Assembly (NCBI GenBank): GCA_964388955.1
Contig: CAYMCO010000008.1
Coordinates: forward strand, 95,131 to 159,130
Reading direction: 5' to 3'
DNA from: CAYMCO01 sp964388955
GTDB lineage: Bacteria > Chloroflexota > Anaerolineae > Anaerolineales > E44-bin32
DNA: 64,000 nt
The position numbers and the translations under genes are program-made. The notes beneath the pieces are model-generated. The model was given only the letters and a program-made list of their open reading frames with translations, did not search any database and was not told the DNA's origin. This document shows positions 18,101 through 24,979 of the stretch, piece by piece; the stretch's first letter is position 1; every line of letters begins with the position of its first letter.

Positions 18101-18409
18101 CAGCACGGCCCAGCCGGTGAGGTGGCCGGCCAATCCACCCAACGTCTCCTGCACCAAGTGGGACAGGCCCCCGTGCTCACCGCTGCCGCCGAGCAGTTCC
18201 AGCACGTTCATGGCGGTCAGGCCCATCGCCAACCCGGCCAGCAGGCCAGCCAGGGCTCCTGCGGGCCCGATGTTGAGCACCGCCGGGCCTCCCACCATGA
18301 AGATCAGGCCCAACACCGTGATCATGCCGCCTGCGCTCACCTGTGCAGCGGTGGATAGCTGACGGCCCAGACGCAGGTCGCCCAGGAATTCCTCGGGACG
18401 TTCCTCCAT
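15125..18409 (-). CDS. APC-type permease - two UspA domains - DUF389 fusion
   Basis: A 1094-residue membrane protein; the ATG at 18409 has GGGAG upstream. Residues ~15-440 form an amino-acid/polyamine (APC) permease of about 12 helices, starting with an unwound-helix-1-like GLIFMVGGPAVLNIGPAGALAG. Two tandem universal-stress domains follow, ~450-590 (RILVPISPGVERRITLDVA) and ~610-760 (RILVPTSGG, then LLGASEESVIDQMLFGT with the nucleotide-loop pattern). Residues ~790-980 form a DUF389 membrane domain (VIATFGLQLGSSAVIIGAML, AALIPPLSVAGVGLA). A last helix (~990-1013) and a small domain of ~80 residues complete it. APC-USP fusions are known; the further fusion to DUF389 is unusual. The substrate is unknown; regulation of transport by nucleotide or stress is inferred from the USP domains. 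Confidence 0.85.
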   Translation of the reverse strand: MEERPEEFLGDLRLGRQLSTAAQVSAGGMITVLGLIFMVGGPAVLNIGPAGALAGLLAGLAMGLTAMNVLELLGGSGEHGGLSHLVQETLGGLAGHLTGWAVLAAEVVLAAGMVKVAASYIDLLLPELGLPPIWLAAALFAAIVLFQLLRPAALQKWLWPAFLLLLAGLVIVVLSTTPNLSLNNLRAGAPIPPGAFLRGTAWLSLIYASLEIVLSSRRQSTDPSRLAPPALMWTWVFGVGIFLLVDLTLSAFRRPGSITLETALISLLQRGSLLPLWIPVLVGAAALLLATNRLAITSARQIYSLVRQGTLPEFLRSLPPLFRVPPLLFLFLLLIGTPAVIWVPTRWLIDLPAALFLFSALMLNLAGTISRRTQPERRRTFSTPFHPLIPALGMALNLTLLLALPGYPLGVALLWLAAGALLYLIYGRTHLIDAQEGLLVFGRDQSHEKKEGMYRILVPISPGVERRITLDVAAAIAGQLGGDIVPLQIITIADPLAINEGRRLAQERNTLFQWSVRMASNTGVPIHPITRLAHTVSRGILDTAAEENCDLILMPWRVQDETRDVRMGHVLDPVVRQAPCDVAVIAIPPQDTSLEGHADEGANLREPPSFQIGRILVPTSGGPHAPLATRLGLVLAKQYGATVEAVYVTQPGADEQEQQQGQRRIDRTLEAMRERARDIRDKEGAGLELESVPIRSRLVEDESVLDGIVHAGAEADLVLLGASEESVIDQMLFGTLPEQVAQRCPTPVMMVKHYRGLPRFWLQRLWDTVYGALPTLSPAEQLEVYRQVRRGARPDVDFFVMMGLSAVIATFGLQLGSSAVIIGAMLVAPLFTPILAFSLAIVQGDIRLLRLAVEAALKGIALAVGLSIVLTAISPLRILTPEIMSRIHPNLFDLAVALASGAAGAYAIAREDVAAALPGVAIAAALIPPLSVAGVGLAIADLSIAGGGGLLFITNLIAITLAGSITLLLLGFRPTERGERAARLRLGLTASVILLIVISIPLALVFVQTVQESRMRQTIDRVLAADLTSKPGISLASFDFETQEDVVDVTATVQTQHELQQGTAATLRDSLSKALGRPVSLRIITIPVVELAVP

Positions 18410-18837
18410 TGCAGCTCCCACGTTACACTTTCCGGCCTGTCTCGGCGCCCTATGTTTCGGACTGGGTGGCACATCGCCCCCCACGAGGGCCCGGCCGGAG
18501 AGCGCCGGGGCGTCCCGCTGGTCCCCCTAGGACGCCTCGAGGCGTTCCACCGGAGATACGCGCCCGGATTGCGGGAAGGATCGGTTGGGCGCCTGGCCCC
18601 GGCGCCGGCCTCCGATGAGTATACAACGCGCGGCGGCCTTTTGTCGCTGGCTCTTGGAAAGGGCAAGTGTCCCATTTCGGAGGGAAGCCGCATTCGAAAG
18701 ATGGAACGCCGTCGGCCCCTTTCCCCACACCCCGCCTCGAAGATCCGAATCGCTCAGATCCTGACCCGCGGATATCCCCTCGCCGCCGTGAGGAAGCCTT
18801 CTGCGCCATACCCCGATCCCTTCCCTCCGGAGAGTGA
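18410..18837. other. Intergenic region upstream of the permease fusion
   Basis: 428 bases without a supported gene. The minus-strand promoter of the permease fusion should lie here. Around 18690-18725 a weak third copy of the GCATTTGAAGATGGAA repeat is visible (GCATTCGAAAGATGGAA). Confidence 0.4.
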
Positions 18838-19902
18838 TCAGGCCACCGCCCACCAGGATTCCCCTTCCACCAGACCCAATGCATTCAGATGATTCCGGAT
18901 GATCTCCCGGGCGCCGCGCGATCTCACAGCGGCCAAGACCACGGGCCCACGGAAGCGGCTGAGCCAGGCGGGGAGTTCCCCCCTGTCGATGATGGGGCAG
19001 CCGCGCTGCTGTCGGCCGATCTTCCTGGGGTCGATATCCACAAAAGCCACCAGGCGCGCACCGCCTCGCTGGAGATGCTTGGAGATGCGGCGGCCCATCT
19101 GGCCCGCTCCCCAGATGATGACTGCCTCGCGGCCTTGCAGCGGGCCCAAGCACAGGTAGTGGGCCTTGGCGCGTAGAAAATTCTCCACCGAGTAGCGGCT
19201 GTCCTGCCGGGTCAGCCGTTCTTCATGCTCCCGCCATTGCAGCAGCACCTGCGGCACTTTGGCGAAGCGGGCGCCGCTGATGTGCATTCGCAGCCACAGA
19301 TCGTAGTCCTCGGGCCATAGGTGCTCTTGGTAGCCCCCCACCCGATCCAACCACTGCCGCCACATCATGACCGAGGGGTGGGGGAGTGGGCTCTCGATGT
19401 ATATTTCTCGGCCGATGGACTCCGGGGTGGTGAGCCCGTTCAGCCATTCGATGTAGATGCGGAAACCCTCCCGGACAGACTCGGCAGGGAAACCTTCCAC
19501 CAGGCAGGAGCAGACCGCGATCTCGGGATGCGAAAGCATGAAGGTGTACTGCTGCTCCAACCGGGGCGCCAGAGCCCGGTCGTCAGCGTCCATGCGCGCG
19601 ATCAGCCTGGCGCGGCAAGCCTCCAACCCCGTATTCAGCGCAGGGATGATGCCCGCGTGGGGCGTGGACAGCGCACGGATTCGCGGGTCCATGGCCTCCC
19701 AGCGCTGCAAGCGGGCCAGAGTGTCATCTTGGGATCCGTCATCCACGGCGATCAATTCCCACCGTTGCAAGGTCTGGCCATTTATCGAGGCCAGAGCTTC
19801 GTCCACTGTTTCTCCTGCGTTGAAGCAAGGCATTAGCACCGAGACCAAGGGCTGGGCTGTGCTATTATCTGGGGGATCAAGAGGCATATCAGTGAGGGAC
19901 AT
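18838..19902 (-). CDS. Family 2 glycosyltransferase with C-terminal Rossmann-like domain
   Basis: A ~354-residue protein. Residues ~20-230 are a GT-A fold family 2 transferase: VSVLMPCFNAGETVDEALASI, IAVDDGSQDDT, the DXD-type RMDADDRALAPRLE, and EDYDLWLRM. Residues ~265-350 are a nucleotide-binding-like domain (EAVIIWGAGQMGRRISKHL, then VAFVDIDPRKIG), as in proteins that carry a sugar-nucleotide or redox Rossmann fold. The acceptor is unknown; a role in surface polysaccharide or glycolipid synthesis is inferred. The ATG at 19902 sits one base from the start of the divergent mechanosensitive channel gene; the ATG at 19887 is an alternative start that would leave space. Confidence 0.82.
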   Translation of the reverse strand: MSLTDMPLDPPDNSTAQPLVSVLMPCFNAGETVDEALASINGQTLQRWELIAVDDGSQDDTLARLQRWEAMDPRIRALSTPHAGIIPALNTGLEACRARLIARMDADDRALAPRLEQQYTFMLSHPEIAVCSCLVEGFPAESVREGFRIYIEWLNGLTTPESIGREIYIESPLPHPSVMMWRQWLDRVGGYQEHLWPEDYDLWLRMHISGARFAKVPQVLLQWREHEERLTRQDSRYSVENFLRAKAHYLCLGPLQGREAVIIWGAGQMGRRISKHLQRGGARLVAFVDIDPRKIGRQQRGCPIIDRGELPAWLSRFRGPVVLAAVRSRGAREIIRNHLNALGLVEGESWWAVA

Positions 19903-19903
19903 T

Positions 19904-20734
19904 ATGAACTTTCCCACTTTTTCATGGGATTCGATCCTTTCCAGCGTTCTCGGTTTCCTGCCCAGGTTGGGCGCGGCGGCGCTTGTCTATGTCGTCGCCC
20001 GCCTGATCTCCAGTTGGGCTACAAACGGGGTTCGCAGGGCCATGGAGCGCCGGAAGCAGGATCCTGAGCTGATTCTGTTGATGGAGATGCTCACCCGTTG
20101 GGGCGTGCTTGCGCTGGGCATCGTCCTCGCCTTGGAGCAGCTCGCGCCTGGGCGCCTATCGGGGCTCGTGGCCGGGTTGGGGATCGCCGGATTCACGATC
20201 GGCTTTGCTCTCCAGGATGTGGCCAAGAATTTTGTGGCCGGTCTCCTCTTGTTGATCCTGCAGCCCTTCGGTATCGGGGATGCGATCCAGGTGGACGGAC
20301 ATGCAGGCTCTGTGCTCAATATCACCCTGCGATCGACAGATCTGCGCACATGGGACGGGCTGCATGTCATCATCCCCAACACCGATGTGTTTGTCAATCC
20401 GATCATCAATTATTCCAGAGGCGGGCAGCGCCGTCTTGAAATCGATGTCGGTGTGGCCTACGACCTGGATCTGGATCGGGTCACGCGGGTCACCTTGGAG
20501 GCGCTGAAGAAACTGCCCGGCGTGCTCTCCGACCCCGCCCCCCAGGTGGTGTTCTCCAACTTCGGCGGCTCGGCGATCGAATTCAAACTCTACTACTGGA
20601 TCGACACCACCGTGACGGACTATCTCGCCGCTCAGAATGGCGGATACAAGGTCCTGAAAGATGCCTACGAGCGGGAGTCGATCGAAATGCCTTTCCCCAC
20701 CCAGACAATACGGATGGCGCAAGGAGGGGACTGA
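19904..20734 (+). CDS. mscS: Small-conductance mechanosensitive channel (MscS family)
   Basis: A 276-residue inner-membrane channel that opens under membrane tension to release solutes on osmotic downshock. Three membrane helices precede the pore segment (GLVAGLGIAGFTIGFALQDVAKNFVAG, the conserved Gly/Ala-rich TM3). The beta domain (GDAIQVDGHAGSVLNITLRSTDLRTWDG...IIPN) and the alpha/beta vestibule domain follow. Length and motifs match E. coli MscS (286 residues). The ATG at 19904 has GAGGG upstream. The frame is open far upstream, but that region is the glycosyltransferase on the other strand. Confidence 0.93.
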   Translation: MNFPTFSWDSILSSVLGFLPRLGAAALVYVVARLISSWATNGVRRAMERRKQDPELILLMEMLTRWGVLALGIVLALEQLAPGRLSGLVAGLGIAGFTIGFALQDVAKNFVAGLLLLILQPFGIGDAIQVDGHAGSVLNITLRSTDLRTWDGLHVIIPNTDVFVNPIINYSRGGQRRLEIDVGVAYDLDLDRVTRVTLEALKKLPGVLSDPAPQVVFSNFGGSAIEFKLYYWIDTTVTDYLAAQNGGYKVLKDAYERESIEMPFPTQTIRMAQGGD

Positions 20735-20743
20735 TAGGATCGA

Positions 20744-21784
20744 TTAGATCTTGTAGGTCGCGCCTTCCGGAATTTCGCCTTCGTGTCCCGCGGGGGGGTT
20801 GACCAGATGGCAGGCAGCCAGATGCCCCGTCTTGGCCGGCAAATTCACGGGGTCAAGCTCGAAACAGATGTCCACCGCGACAGGGCAACGGGTGTTGAAA
20901 TTGCATCCCTTTGGGGGATTGGCCGGGCTGGGGATGTCCCCCTTCAGAATGATCCGCTTTCGCTCCTGAGAAAAATCCGGATCTGGCACCGGCACTGCCG
21001 ACATCAGCGCCTGGGTATATGGGTGCAGCGGATTGAGGTAGATCTCGTCCCGGTCCGCCAACTCGACTATTCTCCCCAAGTACATCACCGCAATGCGGTC
21101 GCTGATGTGGCGCACCATACTCAGGTCGTGGGCGATGAAGAGGTACGTCAGCCCCAGCTTGTTCTGCAGCTCCTCCAGCAAATTGACTACCTGCGCTTGG
21201 ATCGAGACGTCCAGAGACGAGATCGGCTCATCGCATATGATCAGGTCCGGCACCAACGCCAGGGCGCGGGCGATGCCAATGCGCTGGCGCTGACCTCCCG
21301 AGAACTCATGTGGATAACGGTTGATGAAGTTGGGATTGAGCCCCACCATGCGCAATATTTCCTGGACGCGCTCTCTGCGCTCCTGTCGATTACCTTCGCC
21401 GTGCACTTCCAACGGCGCGCCGATGATGGCCCCCACGGTCTTGCGCGGGTTCAAGGAGGCGTAGGGATCCTGAAAGATCATCTGCATCCTGCGCCGCATA
21501 TGACGGATCTCCTCCCTGGACAAAGTGGTGAGGTCGATGCCGTCGAATATGATCTGCCCGTCCGTCGGTTCATACAGGTGAAGGATGGTGCGGCCCACCG
21601 TGGTTTTTCCGCAGCCGGTCTCGCCCACCAGGCCCAAGGTCTCTCCTTCGATAACGTCAAAAGTAACGCCATCCACTGCCTTGATGTCTCCAACGTGCCG
21701 GGGGAGGACCGCGCCGCGGCTGATGGGAAAGTACTTCTTCAGGTTCCTGATTTCGACCAGCGGTGTATCGCTAGCAACCATCAT
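20744..21784 (-). CDS. Oligopeptide/dipeptide ABC transporter ATPase (DppF/OppF-type)
   Basis: A 346-residue cytoplasmic ATPase. Walker A GETGCGKTTVGR lies near residue 60, the signature FSGGQRQRIGIARAL near 160, Walker B LIICDEPISSLDVS, and the H-loop FIAHDLSMV. The C-terminal oligopeptide/dipeptide domain has NTRCPVAVDICFE, where Cys residues in this family can bind an Fe-S cluster. ATG 21784 overlaps the stop of the partner ATPase by four bases (ATGA). Last gene of a five-gene minus-strand operon. Confidence 0.94.
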   Translation of the reverse strand: MMVASDTPLVEIRNLKKYFPISRGAVLPRHVGDIKAVDGVTFDVIEGETLGLVGETGCGKTTVGRTILHLYEPTDGQIIFDGIDLTTLSREEIRHMRRRMQMIFQDPYASLNPRKTVGAIIGAPLEVHGEGNRQERRERVQEILRMVGLNPNFINRYPHEFSGGQRQRIGIARALALVPDLIICDEPISSLDVSIQAQVVNLLEELQNKLGLTYLFIAHDLSMVRHISDRIAVMYLGRIVELADRDEIYLNPLHPYTQALMSAVPVPDPDFSQERKRIILKGDIPSPANPPKGCNFNTRCPVAVDICFELDPVNLPAKTGHLAACHLVNPPAGHEGEIPEGATYKI

Positions 21785-22773
21785 CCAATCCTTTCGGCCA
21801 CCCGCGTCCATTCCCAGCAAGCGGTGATATGGTCGGGGGAATCCGTCACCTCCAGGGCGGGATTCTCGTCGCGGCAGCGGGGCACAGCGAAGGGGCAGCG
21901 AGGCTCAAAGGGGCAGCCGGTCGGGAGGTTCAGCAGGTCGGGTGGGAGCCCAGGGATGGAGACCAGCAGCGTGCCCGGAGGTTCGTCCAGCCGCGGCAGT
22001 GAGCCGAGCAGGCCGACGGTATAGGGGTGGCGTGGATGATGATATACATCTCTTACCCCGCCGCGCTCCACAATGAAGCCGGCGTACATCACATTGATGG
22101 TTTTCGCCATGTCGGCGACCACCCCCAGATCGTGGGTGATCCACATGACCGCCATGCCGAGTTCCTCTTGCAGCCGTTTCACCAGGTCCACGATCTGCGC
22201 TTGGATGGTCACGTCGAGGGCGGTGGTGGGCTCGTCGGCGATGAGCAGTTCGGGGTCGCAGGAAAGCGCCATGGCGATCATGGCGCGCTGCCGCATCCCG
22301 CCGGAGAACTGGTGTGGATAGTCGTCCAGTCGAGCGGTTGCATCGGGGATCCCCACCATGTCGAGCAGTTCTATCGAGCGGTCCTTGGCCTCGTCGCGCC
22401 GCACGTCCATATGGATCATGAGCGCCTCTTCGATCTGATATCCGACGCTGTAGGCGGGGTTGAGGGAGGACATCGGGTCCTGGAAGACCATAGCGATCTC
22501 CCTCCCGCGCACATGGCGGATTTCATCCTCGCTCACCTGCATCAGGTCGCGGCCGTTGAACCACACCTCCCCGCTTACGATCTTGCCCGGCGGGTCGGGG
22601 ATCAGCCGCATGATGGAAAGGGCGTGCACGCTCTTGCCGCAGCCGCTCTCGCCCACCACACCAAGCGTCTCGCCGCGCGCCATGTCGTAGGAGAGGCCGT
22701 TTACCGCCTGCACCACGCCGTCCTGGGTATAGAAGCGGGTCTCTAGATCCTTTATCTGCAGCAAAGTCTCCAC
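21781..22773 (-). CDS. Oligopeptide/dipeptide ABC transporter ATPase (DppD/OppD-type)
   Basis: A 330-residue ATPase. Walker A GESGCGKSVHALSIM (with the Ser typical of DppD), signature FSGGMRQRAMIAMAL, Walker B LLIADEPTTALDV, and the C-terminal oligopeptide domain with GCPFEPRCPFAVPRC. It pairs with the DppF-type ATPase encoded next (ATGA overlap). It lies 146 bases after the DppC-type permease. That gap holds no gene and could carry an internal regulatory or processing signal. Confidence 0.94.
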   Translation of the reverse strand: METLLQIKDLETRFYTQDGVVQAVNGLSYDMARGETLGVVGESGCGKSVHALSIMRLIPDPPGKIVSGEVWFNGRDLMQVSEDEIRHVRGREIAMVFQDPMSSLNPAYSVGYQIEEALMIHMDVRRDEAKDRSIELLDMVGIPDATARLDDYPHQFSGGMRQRAMIAMALSCDPELLIADEPTTALDVTIQAQIVDLVKRLQEELGMAVMWITHDLGVVADMAKTINVMYAGFIVERGGVRDVYHHPRHPYTVGLLGSLPRLDEPPGTLLVSIPGLPPDLLNLPTGCPFEPRCPFAVPRCRDENPALEVTDSPDHITACWEWTRVAERIG

Positions 22774-22919
22774 GAAAGCATCACTTTCTTACGCAGCCGG
22801 GAAACGCAGTCTCATTGGGTGTGCGCGTTCTGGTGTCGGGCGCCGGTGGCCGAATCCCCACGGGCGACACGGGGGATGCGAACTTCTGGCAGATCACCCG
22901 ACCGATCGGGCGCGGAGGC

Positions 22920-23852
22920 TCAGTGCAGCCGCGGATCCAGGGCATCCCGCAGCCCGTCCCCCAGCAGATTGAAACCGAGCACCAGGAACATGATCGAGAC
23001 CCCCGGGAAGAACACCATCCAAGGGGAGGTGAAAATATGGCTCTTGTTGCGGCTGAGCATCAGCCCCCACTCCGGTGTGGGCGGTTGCGCGCCCAACCCC
23101 AGGAATCCCAGCCCTGCTGCATCCAAAATGGCCGTGGCGATGCCCAAGGATGCGGCCACGATGATGGGGGACAAGGTATTGGGAATCACCTCGCTGACCA
23201 GCACGCGCTGGGCGCGCATCCCGACGGATTGGGCGGCCAGCACATAGTCCCGCCCCTTCTCGCCCAGCACCGTGGCCCGGGTGATGCGCGCATAGGTGGG
23301 AATCGACACGATTCCCACCGCCAGCATTGCGTTGAACAACCCCGGGCCGATGACCCCGACGATGACCAGGGCGAGCAGGATAGTGGGGAACGCCAGCATA
23401 ATGTCCATCAGGCGCATGATCACGGTGTCCACGACGCCTCCGACATATCCAGCAATGGCGCCCAGGCTGGCGCCGATGAATATGGCGAAGCTGACCGCGA
23501 AAACGCCCACCAGAATGGAGACGCGCGCGCCGTAGATGATCAAGCTGAGCATATCCCGGCCCAACTCATCGGTGCCCATGGGGTGCTGCAAGGAGGGGGG
23601 CAGCTTGCTATCGCGCGGATAGACCCGGAAGATTCCGTCCTCATTGGGATCCTGGGTGGCGAGCAAAGGGGCGAACAAGGCGGTGAGAATCACGATCCCA
23701 ATGACCACCATGCCCACAATCGCCAGCTTGTTTCTCAGCAGGCTGCGGAGCGCGTCCCGCCATGGCGACCTGGGCCGGCCGATATCGAAAGCCTGCTCTT
23801 GAAGAGCAGCCTCAGTCTGCTGGTAATCCCGGAATAGGTCTCTGCGGTCCAT
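22920..23852 (-). CDS. Oligopeptide/dipeptide ABC permease (DppC/OppC-type)
   Basis: A 310-residue inner-membrane permease. An N-terminal cytoplasmic stretch ends in a helix with PWRDALRSLLRNKLAIVGMVVIG, the OppC_N motif. A ~100-residue extracytoplasmic loop contains HPMGTDELGRDMLSLIIYGAR. The BPD_transp_1 domain has the coupling EAA-like loop (AAQSVGMRAQRVLVSEVIPN). Its start is 3 bases downstream of the stop of the DppB-type permease, so the two subunits are made together. Confidence 0.94.
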   Translation of the reverse strand: MDRRDLFRDYQQTEAALQEQAFDIGRPRSPWRDALRSLLRNKLAIVGMVVIGIVILTALFAPLLATQDPNEDGIFRVYPRDSKLPPSLQHPMGTDELGRDMLSLIIYGARVSILVGVFAVSFAIFIGASLGAIAGYVGGVVDTVIMRLMDIMLAFPTILLALVIVGVIGPGLFNAMLAVGIVSIPTYARITRATVLGEKGRDYVLAAQSVGMRAQRVLVSEVIPNTLSPIIVAASLGIATAILDAAGLGFLGLGAQPPTPEWGLMLSRNKSHIFTSPWMVFFPGVSIMFLVLGFNLLGDGLRDALDPRLH

Positions 23853-23855
23853 GGC

Positions 23856-24857
23856 TCAGTTATATCGGATGCGCGGGTTGAACCACGCGTAGGAGATGTC
23901 GACGATCAAATTGACCCCCACGAAGACCAGCGCGAACACCAGCACGGCCGTCTGGACCACCGGGAAGTTGCGCGCCACGATGGCGTTCACGACCCAGCGG
24001 CCCATCCCCGGCCAGGCGAAGATGGTCTCCGTGAGGATGGCGCCCGCGAGCAGAAGCCCGACCTGCAGTCCGATCACGGTGACAACCGGGAGCATGGCGT
24101 TCTTGAGCGCGTGGCGGGTCACCACCAGGCGTTCGCGCAGGCCCTTGGCGCGTGCTGTGCGGATATAGTCCTCACCCAGCACCTCCAACATGGCGGAGCG
24201 GGTGATGCGGGCGATAAAGGCGGTGGGGATTGTGGCCAGGGCGATGGCCGGCAGCACCAGATGGTCTAGGGCGCTCAGCAGGGCCGGGATATTCCCCGTC
24301 AGCAGACTATCGATGACATAGAAATTGGTGATCGTGTTGAGTTCGATGCTCGGATCGATCCTCCCCGAAGTGGGGAACCAGCCAAGGCGCAGGGCGAAAA
24401 CGTAGAGCAGCATCAGCCCCAGCCAGAAGATGGGCATCGATACTCCGACCAGCGCGCCGAAAGTGGTTCCCAGATCGATGAACGTGTTATGAAAATAGCC
24501 TGCCAGCATTCCCAAGGGAATGCCGACCAGAATGGCGATGATAATTGCAGATGAAGCCAGCTCAATCGTGGCCGGAAAGAAGAGCTTCAATTCGGAGACC
24601 ACAGGGGTGCGCGTCATGATCGAGGTGCCGAGATCGCCTTGAGATAGGCGCACCAAGAAGCGGAAATACTGCACCGGCAGCGGATCGTCGAGGCCCAGGC
24701 GTTCTCGCAGCGCGGCCCGCATCTCTGGCGTAGCGTGTTCGCCCGCCATGGCAGCGGCGGGATCCCCGGTCATCAAGAGCATGCTGTAGGCCAGGAAGGT
24801 CACCCCGATGAGGACCGGGATGGCGAGCAGCAGCCGGCGGAGGGTGTATTGCGCCAT
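23856..24857 (-). CDS. Oligopeptide/dipeptide ABC permease (DppB/OppB-type)
   Basis: A 333-residue permease starting MAQYTLRRLLLAIPVLIGVT, the classic DppB N-terminus. It continues with LGLDDPLPVQYFRFL and the EAA loop ARAKGLRERLVVTRHALKN, ending in DISYAWFNPRIRY. ATG 24857 is preferred over the open extension to 24902, which lacks a hydrophobic start. It lies 122 bases after the binding-protein gene, with a hairpin between. Confidence 0.93.
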   Translation of the reverse strand: MAQYTLRRLLLAIPVLIGVTFLAYSMLLMTGDPAAAMAGEHATPEMRAALRERLGLDDPLPVQYFRFLVRLSQGDLGTSIMTRTPVVSELKLFFPATIELASSAIIIAILVGIPLGMLAGYFHNTFIDLGTTFGALVGVSMPIFWLGLMLLYVFALRLGWFPTSGRIDPSIELNTITNFYVIDSLLTGNIPALLSALDHLVLPAIALATIPTAFIARITRSAMLEVLGEDYIRTARAKGLRERLVVTRHALKNAMLPVVTVIGLQVGLLLAGAILTETIFAWPGMGRWVVNAIVARNFPVVQTAVLVFALVFVGVNLIVDISYAWFNPRIRYN

Positions 24858-24931
24858 TTCAGATCCATTCTCTCCCCCGGATTGGCATCCGATCGATCCC
24901 AAAGAATGGGCTCATGCGAAAGGGGGGTAAA

Positions 24932-24959
24932 CACCGGGGGGACGCCAGTCCCCCCGGTG
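24932..24959 (-). terminator. Intercistronic hairpin after the binding-protein gene
   Basis: On the minus strand CACCGGGGGGA and TCCCCCCGGTG form an 11-bp stem with a 6-base loop, 20 bases after the binding-protein stop. It is followed by TTTACCCCCCTTT. The U-tract is weak, so it probably attenuates or protects the mRNA so that binding protein exceeds permease. Confidence 0.6.
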
Positions 24960-24979
24960 AGTTTTGCGCGGTGGCGTGC

